Source of the DNA: an uncultured Selenomonas sp.
Lineage (GTDB): Bacteria; Bacillota; Negativicutes; Selenomonadales; Selenomonadaceae
Direction: 5' to 3'
Length of the DNA stretch: 5,555 bases
Assembly: GCA_905373085.1 (NCBI GenBank)
Contig: CAJPRR010000142.1
Span: 1 to 5,555, forward strand
The notes below the pieces were generated by a model that ran no database searches, was not told the origin of the DNA, and saw only the letters and a program-made list of their open reading frames with translations. A program made the translations under genes and the position numbers. This document shows, in pieces, positions 1 through 5,555 of this stretch. Within the stretch, counting starts at the first letter, position 1; each line of letters starts with the position of its first letter.

Positions 1-34
1 AAAAATGTGCAGTTTTTCAATACTGCACGTTTTT
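1..34 (+). terminator. Hairpin with T-run, probable intrinsic terminator of an upstream gene
   Basis: Bases 7-13 (GTGCAGT) pair perfectly with 22-28 (ACTGCAC) around an 8-nt loop. The stem can extend through a T-G pair and five A-T pairs, because A1-A5 face T30-T34. The T-run directly after the stem is the usual form of a rho-independent terminator. The A-run on the other side means it could also stop transcription coming from the right. No upstream gene is visible, so the role is inferred from structure. An operator for the adjacent promoter is the main alternative. Confidence 0.55.
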
Positions 35-47
35 ATAATAGTATTAT
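34..47 (+). promoter_or_regulatory. Candidate promoter -10 region for the T4SS operon
   Basis: TATAAT at 34-39 matches the sigma-70/sigma-A -10 consensus exactly, and a second near match, TATTAT, lies at 42-47. No good -35 hexamer sits 16-18 nt upstream: the T-rich stretch at 12-17 is the best available and is poor. The placement just ahead of the first gene, in the only AT-rich non-coding stretch, supports a promoter. The weak -35 suggests dependence on an activator, or that the true promoter lies left of the window. Confidence 0.4.
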
Positions 48-86
48 GGGGATTTTCCCTGGTAATCTCATCTATTTTCAAACATC

Positions 87-93
87 AAGGAGG
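87..93 (+). promoter_or_regulatory. Strong ribosome binding site for virB2
   Basis: AAGGAGG, complementary to the 3' end of 16S rRNA, ends 8 nt before the ATG at 102. It fixes the virB2 start and shows that the long, charged N-terminal region of the pilin precursor is really translated. Confidence 0.85.
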
Positions 94-101
94 AAACCAT
101 C

Positions 102-548
102 ATGAGTATCAAAGAGAACATCCAGAAGAACATCCGTGAGAACGTCGCTGCCGTCAAGGGCATCACGAAGGACGACGTGAAGTCCTTCTGCAAGAACAAC
201 TGGGTGCCGCTTCTGCGCATCGGTGTGTTCTGCGCCGTATCTGTCCTTGCATCCGATAACAGCGTATTTGCCAACAGCGTGGGAGGCAACACAGCCAGCG
301 AAGGCGCTACGGGCATCTCGCCGCTCGATAAGCCGCTGCAGACGATCCACACCGCGCTCACGGGTCCCATCCCGAAAATCGTCACGGGCGTTTGCGTAGC
401 CATGGGTGGCATGAGCTGGGCGATGGGCTGGGAGCAGCAGGTTATGAGCCGCTGCATCAAGGGCGCAGGCGGCGGTGCGATTGCTATGGGCGCAGGAAGT
501 TTCATGAGTTCCGTCATCAGCGACGGCGCTTCCGGCTGCCTGTTTTAA
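102..548 (+). CDS. virB2: VirB2/TrbC-family conjugative pilin precursor
   Basis: Encodes 148 residues, probably the major pilus subunit of the T4SS, which is inserted in the inner membrane and then assembled into the pilus. The order of parts fits the TrbC/VirB2 family: a long charged leader (about 1-34), a hydrophobic export segment (about 35-50), a likely signal-peptidase site after V55-F56-A57, and a short mature protein of about 91 residues. The mature part has two hydrophobic helices, about 86-108 and 121-139. The first contains the family-like stretch LTGPIPKIVTG, and the second is rich in Gly and Ala. Between them lies a short polar loop with R117 and K120. Unusual for a small pilin, three cysteines (98, 118, 146) remain in the predicted mature chain. 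It is the first gene of the operon, 9 nt before virB3, which agrees with the family call. Sequence identity to named pilins was not tested; the assignment rests on architecture, motif and neighbours. Confidence 0.85.
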   Translation: MSIKENIQKNIRENVAAVKGITKDDVKSFCKNNWVPLLRIGVFCAVSVLASDNSVFANSVGGNTASEGATGISPLDKPLQTIHTALTGPIPKIVTGVCVAMGGMSWAMGWEQQVMSRCIKGAGGGAIAMGAGSFMSSVISDGASGCLF

Positions 549-557
549 GGACTTGCC

Positions 558-845
558 ATGATGGAAGAAAAGACGCAGGAAAGCAATGCCATTTCTTGGA
601 CGCATTTGCCGCTTTACCGTTCCATGACAGAATACATCCTCTTCATGGGCGTGCCGAGGAATTGCCTCGTATTCAATGCGGGCGCGGCAATCTTCGTCCT
701 CCTGACCTTTGGCCTTTCCTATTGGTATATTCTTTTGGCGAACATCGCCGTTCATTTCACCTTTCGCTACTTCTCGCAGGACGATGCGCAGTTCTTCGAT
801 TGCTTTTCCAACTACACCTACAAGCGCGACTACTATTCCACATGA
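558..845 (+). CDS. virB3: VirB3/TrbD-family T4SS inner-membrane protein
   Basis: Encodes 95 residues. VirB3 proteins are small inner-membrane parts of the T4SS that bind and anchor VirB4. The sequence shows a short polar N-terminus, then the family-like stretch LYRSMTEYILFMGVPRN (19-35), in which the L-x-R-S and G-V-P-R pattern resembles TrbD/VirB3 proteins. Next comes a hydrophobic hairpin (about 37-54 and 55-70), and then an aromatic, charged tail ending in YKRDYYST. Length and layout are normal for the family. AAGGA at 547-551 precedes the ATG at 558 by 6 nt. A second ATG follows immediately at 561, so the start could shift by one residue. The position between the pilin and VirB4-like genes matches the conserved virB2-virB3-virB4 order. 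Confidence 0.88.
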   Translation: MMEEKTQESNAISWTHLPLYRSMTEYILFMGVPRNCLVFNAGAAIFVLLTFGLSYWYILLANIAVHFTFRYFSQDDAQFFDCFSNYTYKRDYYST

Positions 846-857
846 GGGAGGCAGGCT

Positions 858-1946
858 ATGCAGCAAAAGATGTCATGGAAGGAATACGATCTTTCCAATA
901 AAAGCATTGCCGATTGGCTGCCGTGGCTCGGCCTTTCGCATGAGAATGTCCTGCGCAACAAGGACGACAGCGTGCTCGGTATGATTCGTTATAAAAGATT
1001 TCGCGAGGACGGAACAAAAGTGCAGCGCATTGCGCTGCCTTCCTTCCGTCAGGGCTGGAGCATCTGGTTTGAGGAACAATATGATATTGAGAAAGAAAAT
1101 CCTTTCGATGCAGACTGCATTTTGACTGTCGCGTGGAATCCGTTCTTGACGAAAACGGGCGATATGGTAAAAAATACGCTCGACGGCGAGTCTATTCCCT
1201 TAGATGCGATGGAAAGCGTTTTGGCAAAGCTCCTGCAGAGGATTGCTCGGAGTTTTCCGGAGGAAGCTGCAGCGAAGGTGCTCGCCTATCAGGAGATCAT
1301 CGACAATCTGACATTTGCGCTGACCTTGGGACGTGAGCGCATCGAGATGCCCGATCCTCCGCTCGATCTTGATTCGTACCTCACGCAGGATCTCGATCTG
1401 GATTTTTCTGCCAACCATGTGCGGCTGGGGAATGAGGTTTTCCTCGTTCTCACGCTGCCCGGCATCACGGGCACGCGCGATCCGGTCTATGAAAGGATTG
1501 GCCGAGGCGTGCTGCACGCGGGCATCCCATACCGCCATGTGCAGAGGCTGCTGCTCTTCGACGAAAAAACAGCCAGAAAGGAGCTTGCATCCTATACGGC
1601 CAAGTGGTGCCCGTCACGCAAATATATCAAAGACATGCTGACCGACGGCATACTGCAAAAACTCAACGGTTATTACAACAACCAGATGATCTTCCTCATC
1701 CCTGCGATTGACTACGAACGCATGAGCGAATACCTGCGGACTATCCTCTATGAGATGGAGCTTCCCTTCATCATCGAGGATTACAACGCCAAGGATCTCT
1801 GGTGGGGCAGTCTTCCGGGACTCTTCCGTGCGGGACTTGTGCCGCCGCTTTGCGGCTTTTCCAGTCTGGAGGAACTTCTGGCGATGGAGAAGTCGGAAGA
1901 AGCGGAGGAGGAAGAAGCAAACAGAGAGGAGACGGACGATGTATAA
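858..1946 (+). CDS. Stand-alone VirB4 N-terminal-domain paralog lacking the ATPase domain
   Basis: Encodes 362 residues. I read it as the N-terminal (CagE/TrbE/VirB-type) half of a VirB4 protein, with no nucleotide-binding half. Seen in the sequence: a start like that of VirB4 proteins (DWLPW at 19-23, then VLRNKDDSV), and IPYRHVQRLLLFDEKTARKE from 223, which lines up with AYRWMTRIYCMTKNDVLAE from 262 of the next protein. The block at 306-322 aligns without gaps to 376-392 of that VirB4 with 11 of 17 identities, including the shared E-D, N-A, D, W and P-G-L. About 32 residues found in VirB4 between these blocks are missing here. No Walker A or Walker B motif exists. After the domain the chain ends in an acidic tail, with 11 Asp/Glu among the last 20 residues. 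AGGGAGG at 845-851 gives a good start at 858. The clean frame, good RBS and coupling to virB4 argue against a decayed copy. A structural role beside VirB3 and VirB4 is inference; no activity can be assigned. Confidence 0.8.
   Translation: MQQKMSWKEYDLSNKSIADWLPWLGLSHENVLRNKDDSVLGMIRYKRFREDGTKVQRIALPSFRQGWSIWFEEQYDIEKENPFDADCILTVAWNPFLTKTGDMVKNTLDGESIPLDAMESVLAKLLQRIARSFPEEAAAKVLAYQEIIDNLTFALTLGRERIEMPDPPLDLDSYLTQDLDLDFSANHVRLGNEVFLVLTLPGITGTRDPVYERIGRGVLHAGIPYRHVQRLLLFDEKTARKELASYTAKWCPSRKYIKDMLTDGILQKLNGYYNNQMIFLIPAIDYERMSEYLRTILYEMELPFIIEDYNAKDLWWGSLPGLFRAGLVPPLCGFSSLEELLAMEKSEEAEEEEANREETDDV
1904..1931 (+). promoter_or_regulatory. Purine-rich tract with two Shine-Dalgarno-like motifs before virB4
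   Basis: GGAGGAGG at 1904-1911 and AGAGGAG at 1925-1931 both lie inside the 3' end of the preceding gene. The second is 7 nt from the ATG at 1939 and is the working RBS. It decides the virB4 start, because the same frame is open back to 1750 without any comparable site. The first motif is too far away to serve that ATG directly. It may only reflect the Glu-rich tail encoded here, or it may help hold ribosomes for coupled translation. Confidence 0.6.
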
Positions 1947-4419
1947 GCTCAATTTGTTCCGGCACAAAGTCAACCGTCTTTGTGATGTCATGCCGTTTGG
2001 GCGCATCACGCATATCACGGTCGCCGACAAGCGCGTCGCCGTACTCTTAGGCAAGGACGGCTCCTTGCAGGCGACGTGGCGCTACAGGGGACCGGATCTC
2101 GATTCCTCCGTAGAAGAAGAGCTTGCCGTCATGACGAATCGGCTGCAGGGCGCGATCGCCGCCATGAAGACGAACTACGTCCTCTATTTCGAGGCGCAGC
2201 GCACGCCGTCCACCGCCTACGAGACGACGGATTATTTCCCTGACCTCGTGACGCGAGCCATGGATGCCGAGCGCGCCCGTCTCTTTTCCAGCGGCATCTA
2301 TTTCGAGTCCACCTTCTATTGCACGCTCTACTTCCTGCCGCCAAAGGATCGGCAGGAAAAACTCAAGGAAATGCTTGTCGAAGGACGCGAGAAGAAGATT
2401 ACGAAAGGCGAGGACGTGCTTCTAGGCTTTGCCGAAGACCTGCACAAGCTCTATCTGATGTTTCGCAACCTGCGCATCAGCGTCGACTTCCTAAATGAAG
2501 ATGAGCTTTTCAGCTATCTTCATTCAACGGTGTCGGAGAATCATAGGCCGTTGAAGTATCCGGAAAAAGCCTTGTTCATGGACAAGTATCTTTTCGACAC
2601 GCCGCTTTATGGCGGTCTTGAGCCGCAGCTCGGCAAGAAGCACATGCGCATCGTCGCGCCCATTACCTACGGCAAGGAAACCGTATTCGGACTGTTCGAC
2701 GAACTCAATCGTTTGGATTTTGCCTATCGCTGGATGACGCGCATCTACTGCATGACAAAGAACGACGTCCTCGCCGAACTCGACACCGAACGCCGACACT
2801 GGAAGGGCAAGGTGCAGTCTCTGACCTCGACGATTGCCGACACGGCGATTCGAGAGGGTACGACAAATGCTGAAAACATCGACGATGTTGCCATAGACCG
2901 CATTGCGGAAATTCGCGACGCGATCAATGCTGTCGAGGGCGATCACATCTCCTTCGTCTACTATTCGACTGCTGTCATCATCCTCGATGAAGACCGCGCC
3001 GAAGTGGAAGAGAAGGCGAAGCTCGTGCGACAGATCTTTATCGAGCGCGGCATGAAAGCCAAGATCGAAGATTTCAATGCTGTTGACACATGGCTTGGCT
3101 GCGTGCCCGGTCTTGTCGGCCACAACATCCGTCGCCCCCTCATATCGACCGGCAACCTCATCCACATGATGCCCCTGGCGCTCGCATGGGCAGGGGAAGA
3201 ACGCAACAAGCATCTCGACGCGCCGCCGCTCCTCTATGCGCAGACGGATGGAGCAAGCCCCTATCGGCTGAACCTTCACATAGGCGAGATCGGCCACTCG
3301 CTCATGATCGGGCCGACTGGCGCGGGCAAGTCCGTTCACCTCAACTGCATCGAAGCGGCATTCCGCAAGTACAAGGATGCACGCGTCATCATCTTTGACA
3401 AGGGCGCATCGAGCAAAGTCCTCACAATGGGCGTCGGCGGCAAATTCTACGACATCGGCAAGGCGGGCGAGATGTCTTTTCAGCCGCTTTCGCGCATCGA
3501 CGATGAGGATGAGCGTCAATGGGCGCAGGAATGGCTCTCGGACTATTTGAGAGAAGAGGGCGTCGAAGTCACGCCGGAACACAAAAGCATCATCCGTGAC
3601 AGCCTCACGACCGTCGCCGGCATGGAAAAGAGTTTCCGCACCATGACGACCTTCATCAGTTTCCTGCAGAGCCGCGAACTCAAGGAGGCCTTCTATCCGC
3701 TCGCGCTTGCTGACAACAACGCCAACAAGGGCGAGTACGGGGAAATCTTCGACAGCAGCGAGGATCATCTGTCAATCGGCAGCTGGCAGTCCTTCGAGAT
3801 GGAAACCTTGATGAATTCCAAGCGCATCGTCGGCACGACGCTCATGTACATTTTCCATCGCATTGAAAATGTCGTGAAGAATGTCCATAGCTCGGCAGCT
3901 GGACCGACACTGATCGTTTTGGACGAGTGCTGGGTGTTCTTCGAAAATCCCATGTTCGCGGACAAAATCAAAGAATGGCTCAAGACGCTCCGAAAGTACA
4001 ACACATCGGTGCTCTTTGCGACGCAGAGCCTTGACGACATCGCGAAGTCGCCGATCCTTGATACGGTGCTCTCCTCGTGCCAATCGCGCATCTTCCTTCC
4101 CGACAAGCTTGCTATCACCGAATCGAGAAGAGAGCTTTATCGCGCCTTCGGCCTCAATCGGCAGCAGATCAGTCTCTTGGCGCACGCACAGCCGCAGCGC
4201 GAATACTACTACGATTCGCCGCGCGGCTCAAGGCTCTACAATCTCGCCCTGGAACTCTGCCCGTTCACGCTCTCCTATGTTTCCGTCAACAAGGGGGCGC
4301 TCGCCCAGTGCCAGCGCATCTTGGACACCTACGGCAGGGAGCGCTTCAATGAGCGCTGGATTGAGGAAAACGAGCTTGTCGTTCCTGACTATCCCAAGGC
4401 GCAGGAGGCGGCGTTATGA
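1939..4419 (+). CDS. virB4: VirB4/TrbE-family T4SS ATPase
   Basis: Encodes 826 residues from the ATG at 1939, a usual length for TrbE/VirB4. This ATPase sits on the cytoplasmic face of the inner membrane and drives pilus assembly and DNA or protein transfer. The N-terminal domain (about 1-400) carries the family blocks around FAYRWMTRIY (261-270) and IEDFNAVDTWLGCVPGL (376-392). The C-terminal RecA-like domain has Walker A GPTGAGKS (458-465), Walker B LIVLDE ending in D662-E663, and a downstream FATQS motif with Q696. A TrbE-like C-terminal stretch follows, with EYYYDSPRGSRLY around 755-767. All residues needed for ATP binding and hydrolysis that I can judge by eye are present. Starts further upstream in the same open frame have no RBS and would overlap the previous gene by up to 197 nt. 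The gene overlaps its VirB4-like neighbour by 8 nt and the next small gene by 4 nt, which points to coupled translation. Confidence 0.96.
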   Translation: MYKLNLFRHKVNRLCDVMPFGRITHITVADKRVAVLLGKDGSLQATWRYRGPDLDSSVEEELAVMTNRLQGAIAAMKTNYVLYFEAQRTPSTAYETTDYFPDLVTRAMDAERARLFSSGIYFESTFYCTLYFLPPKDRQEKLKEMLVEGREKKITKGEDVLLGFAEDLHKLYLMFRNLRISVDFLNEDELFSYLHSTVSENHRPLKYPEKALFMDKYLFDTPLYGGLEPQLGKKHMRIVAPITYGKETVFGLFDELNRLDFAYRWMTRIYCMTKNDVLAELDTERRHWKGKVQSLTSTIADTAIREGTTNAENIDDVAIDRIAEIRDAINAVEGDHISFVYYSTAVIILDEDRAEVEEKAKLVRQIFIERGMKAKIEDFNAVDTWLGCVPGLVGHNIRRPLISTGNLIHMMPLALAWAGEERNKHLDAPPLLYAQTDGASPYRLNLHIGEIGHSLMIGPTGAGKSVHLNCIEAAFRKYKDARVIIFDKGASSKVLTMGVGGKFYDIGKAGEMSFQPLSRIDDEDERQWAQEWLSDYLREEGVEVTPEHKSIIRDSLTTVAGMEKSFRTMTTFISFLQSRELKEAFYPLALADNNANKGEYGEIFDSSEDHLSIGSWQSFEMETLMNSKRIVGTTLMYIFHRIENVVKNVHSSAAGPTLIVLDECWVFFENPMFADKIKEWLKTLRKYNTSVLFATQSLDDIAKSPILDTVLSSCQSRIFLPDKLAITESRRELYRAFGLNRQQISLLAHAQPQREYYYDSPRGSRLYNLALELCPFTLSYVSVNKGALAQCQRILDTYGRERFNERWIEENELVVPDYPKAQEAAL

Positions 4420-4508
4420 ACGGCATCCTGACGCTTTTTCACCTCATCGTCATCGTCGGCATTTTCTACATCGTCCTTCGACACCTGAACAAAAGGAGGC
4501 GCATCTGA
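4416..4508 (+). CDS. 30-residue single-pass membrane microprotein
   Basis: A small gene encoding 30 residues. Residues 4-21 form one hydrophobic helix (ILTLFHLIVIVGIFYIVL), and the C-terminus is basic (LRHLNKRRRI), which predicts a membrane anchor with its C-terminus in the cytoplasm. Its reality rests on context. AGGAGG at 4403-4408 stands 7 nt from the ATG, among the best RBSs in the window. The ATG overlaps the virB4 stop by 4 nt (ATGA), and its own stop overlaps the next start in TGATG. I do not recognise a family. It may be a small T4SS inner-membrane partner. The alternative is a leader-like ORF that serves only to couple virB4 translation to the next gene. Confidence 0.7.
   Translation: MNGILTLFHLIVIVGIFYIVLRHLNKRRRI
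4491..4499 (+). promoter_or_regulatory. Ribosome binding site inside the microprotein gene
   Basis: AAAAGGAGG lies within the codons for the basic tail of the 30-residue protein, 8 nt before the ATG at 4508. It fixes the start of the 69-residue gene. An upstream reading in the same frame, open from 4016, is only a shadow of virB4. Confidence 0.8.
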
Positions 4509-4717
4509 TGGCAGAATCCATCGCGGCGCTCAGCGTCCTCATGATTTGTTACTTCGCAATCCGCGTCAATCGCGTGGAGCTGCGCATGAACGCCTTGGAA
4601 AAAGCCTTGAACCAAGTCGCCAAGAATGGCGAACTTGATACGGAAGTTCTCGGCAAGCCCTTCTCCGGATCAACAGGACTCAAGGACTTCCTCTCTGCCG
4701 TGTGGAAGGGGAAGTAG
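4508..4717 (+). CDS. Small single-pass membrane protein with a short coiled coil, unknown function
   Basis: Encodes 69 residues. The N-terminal segment 5-18 is hydrophobic (IAALSVLMICYFAI), enough for one membrane helix. It is followed by a charged helix in which V23, M27, L30, L34 and V37 keep a 4-3-4-3 heptad spacing, suggesting a short coiled coil. The rest (41-69) is polar with a Gly/Ser-rich turn (FSGSTG, 52-57) and an amphipathic end (LKDFLSAVWKGK). The start is set by AAAAGGAGG 8 nt upstream and by the TGATG overlap with the preceding microprotein. I do not recognise the family. Its place directly after virB4, and its single anchor plus coiled coil, suggest a small oligomeric component at the inner membrane, but this is inference. 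Confidence 0.82.
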   Translation: MAESIAALSVLMICYFAIRVNRVELRMNALEKALNQVAKNGELDTEVLGKPFSGSTGLKDFLSAVWKGK

Positions 4718-4718
4718 T

Positions 4719-5555
4719 ATGCAGACCGTACAAGAAGCTTATTTTCGCGCAGCAAGACGCCAAGCGAAGCTCCTGCCCATCGTTCGGCGCATCGAAAGCT
4801 CCATCTTGGACGAGATGCAGCGTCAAGGCTATGGCGCAGGGCAGATGAGAGCGGCGCTCCTCGGACACAGCCGCTATCCGGCATTGGCAGACAGCAAGGA
4901 AGAAGCGGCAGCGTACCTCGAAGGGATTCTTCCCAAGGAGGCGGGAGCGGGCGACATGCGCCTTACCAATCCGCAAGTCGCCTTTGAGCAGGGCTACGAA
5001 AGAGCCATGGAAAAAATCGAGCCGCAGCTCAGAGAAGCCGATAAGAAAGCGCTTGAAGCCATGGCAGACATGGGCATTCCGCAGGCGGATATTCGCGAAG
5101 CCTATCTTGGCGGAAGCGTCTACGGCGACCTTGAACCGAATCCCGTGCGCCGCGATGCCTTTGAAAGAAGCGTCTGGCAGGATGCACGGAGACGGCGCAG
5201 GGAAATCATGGAAGCCGAAGAAGAAGCGGGAAGGGAATCCTTCGATGAGCTGTGCAAGGAAAATCCTGCAGAGAAGCTGCAGACGGGCGCAGTTCCTTTG
5301 GCGCTCGTCGAAGGAGCTTTGCTCACGAGATTCCTGCTCCGGGGGTTTCATGAAGAGACAGCGGCGAATCTTCTGCTGGAAAGAAGCGTCTACAGCGGCA
5401 AAGACAAGGAAGCCTATGCGAAGAAAGTTGCTGCTGCAGCGACGAAAGAAGCGGCAGCATGGCGACGCATCGAAGAAGCGCCCGCCATTGAAGCCGTGCA
5501 GAACGATACAGAAGCTTATGGCGCGTATCTCAAGGGCATGTGCGCCGTGCTTGGC
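4719..5555 (+). CDS. Helical repeat protein of unknown function, cut by the right window edge
   Basis: The frame is open from ATG 4719 to the window end (279 residues, no stop), so the protein continues beyond it. AAGGGG at 4706-4711 lies 7 nt before the start, and the previous stop ends 1 nt away. There is no signal peptide or membrane helix in the visible part, so it is probably cytoplasmic. The composition is rich in Ala, Glu, Arg and Lys, as in a mostly helical protein. Three copies of a 24-residue module stand at 30-53, 112-135 and 202-225. All share L, then M/F three residues later, G at +7, an aromatic or Ile next, L at +18, S at +21 and Y at +23. No nuclease, ATPase or relaxase motif is visible. 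I do not recognise the family. The gene could be a T4SS accessory protein or part of a large polyvalent mobile-element protein. Its tight position in the operon argues for a role in transfer. Confidence 0.82.
   Translation, partial: MQTVQEAYFRAARRQAKLLPIVRRIESSILDEMQRQGYGAGQMRAALLGHSRYPALADSKEEAAAYLEGILPKEAGAGDMRLTNPQVAFEQGYERAMEKIEPQLREADKKALEAMADMGIPQADIREAYLGGSVYGDLEPNPVRRDAFERSVWQDARRRRREIMEAEEEAGRESFDELCKENPAEKLQTGAVPLALVEGALLTRFLLRGFHEETAANLLLERSVYSGKDKEAYAKKVAAAATKEAAAWRRIEEAPAIEAVQNDTEAYGAYLKGMCAVLG
4806..5393 (+). repeat. Three diverged copies of a 24-residue coding module
   Basis: The units lie at 4806-4877, 5052-5123 and 5322-5393, giving start-to-start periods of 82 and 90 codons. 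The consensus is L-x2-[MF]-x3-G-[YIF]-x4-[MIA]-x4-L-x2-S-x-Y with no gaps. Each copy is followed by an Ala/Lys/Arg/Glu-rich helical linker. The copies differ at the DNA level except in short stretches: AAGCGTCTAC is shared by the second and third at the S-V-Y residues. The duplication is therefore old, not a recent slippage event. The pattern suggests a helix-turn-helix-like hairpin repeated as a scaffold or binding surface. Confidence 0.7.

Noticed and set aside
48..60. Small GGGA/TCCC hairpin in the virB2 leader
   Set aside because: A 4-bp stem with a 3-nt loop is too weak to call a regulatory structure.
78..866. 262-residue open frame on the minus strand
   Set aside because: It covers virB2 and virB3 in antisense and runs through the virB2 RBS and leader. 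The composition is Arg/His/Asp-heavy, as in shadow frames, with no motif.
1022..1038. GC-rich hairpin, GCAGCGC and GCGCTGC around a 3-nt loop
   Set aside because: It lies inside the coding frame, is not followed by a T-run, and encodes ordinary residues (V-Q-R-I-A-L). A chance palindrome is the simplest explanation.
1750..1938. N-terminal extension of virB4 from upstream ATGs
   Set aside because: It would overlap the conserved VirB4-like end of the previous gene out of frame and give an Arg/Ser-rich peptide. No RBS stands before 1750, whereas ATG 1939 has one and yields a normal TrbE start.
858..1946. Interpretation as a frameshifted or decayed virB4 pseudogene
   Set aside because: The frame is intact with a good RBS. 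The conserved blocks are in order. No ATPase-domain remnant lies between it and virB4. The stop codon is arranged for coupling with the next gene.
2524..3768. 414-residue open frame on the minus strand
   Set aside because: It lies entirely opposite virB4, whose ATPase motifs are clear. Its product shows no recognisable domain. GC-rich third positions in the sense gene commonly keep the opposing frame open.
5163..5391. 13-nt direct repeat GAAAGAAGCGTCT at 5163-5175 and 5379-5391
   Set aside because: It encodes E-R-S-V twice, but at different positions relative to the 24-residue module, and has no flanking similarity. It is probably codon bias in an E/R/S-rich protein, not an element end or attachment site.

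Overview
The window carries part of a conjugative-type IV secretion (T4SS) operon, all on the plus strand and read left to right. It starts with a hairpin plus T-run and a candidate promoter (about 1-47). These are followed by VirB2/TrbC pilin (102-548), VirB3/TrbD (558-845), a 362-residue protein that looks like a VirB4 N-terminal domain with no ATPase domain (858-1946), full-length VirB4/TrbE ATPase (1939-4419), a 30-residue membrane microprotein (4416-4508), a 69-residue single-pass membrane protein (4508-4717), and a helical repeat protein open at the right edge (4719-5555). I see no gene on the minus strand. The long antisense reading frames lie opposite the T4SS genes and look like by-products of their codon bias.

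The genes are packed as one transcription unit. The virB2-virB3 and virB3-next gaps are 9 and 12 nt. The paralog and virB4 overlap by 8 nt, virB4 and the microprotein by 4 nt, and the microprotein and the 69-residue gene by 1 nt (TGATG). A single base separates that gene from the last one. Every gene has a purine-rich Shine-Dalgarno sequence 6 to 8 nt before its start, several of them close to AAGGAGG. The only intergenic stretch of any size is the AT-rich leader at the left edge.

The organism is not named by any sequence here. Strong AAGGAGG ribosome binding sites, GC-rich third codon positions and a VirB2-VirB3-VirB4 core would fit a diderm Firmicute (Negativicutes, such as a Selenomonas relative), but this is inference. 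The element is probably a conjugative plasmid or ICE. No relaxase, coupling protein, integrase or replication gene lies in the window to decide.

From family knowledge, VirB2 is the pilus subunit, VirB3 anchors VirB4 at the inner membrane, and VirB4 powers pilus assembly and substrate transfer. The most unusual points are the ATPase-less VirB4-like protein between VirB3 and VirB4, and the unfamiliar set of two tiny membrane proteins plus a repeat protein directly after VirB4, where VirB5/VirB6-type genes would often be found.
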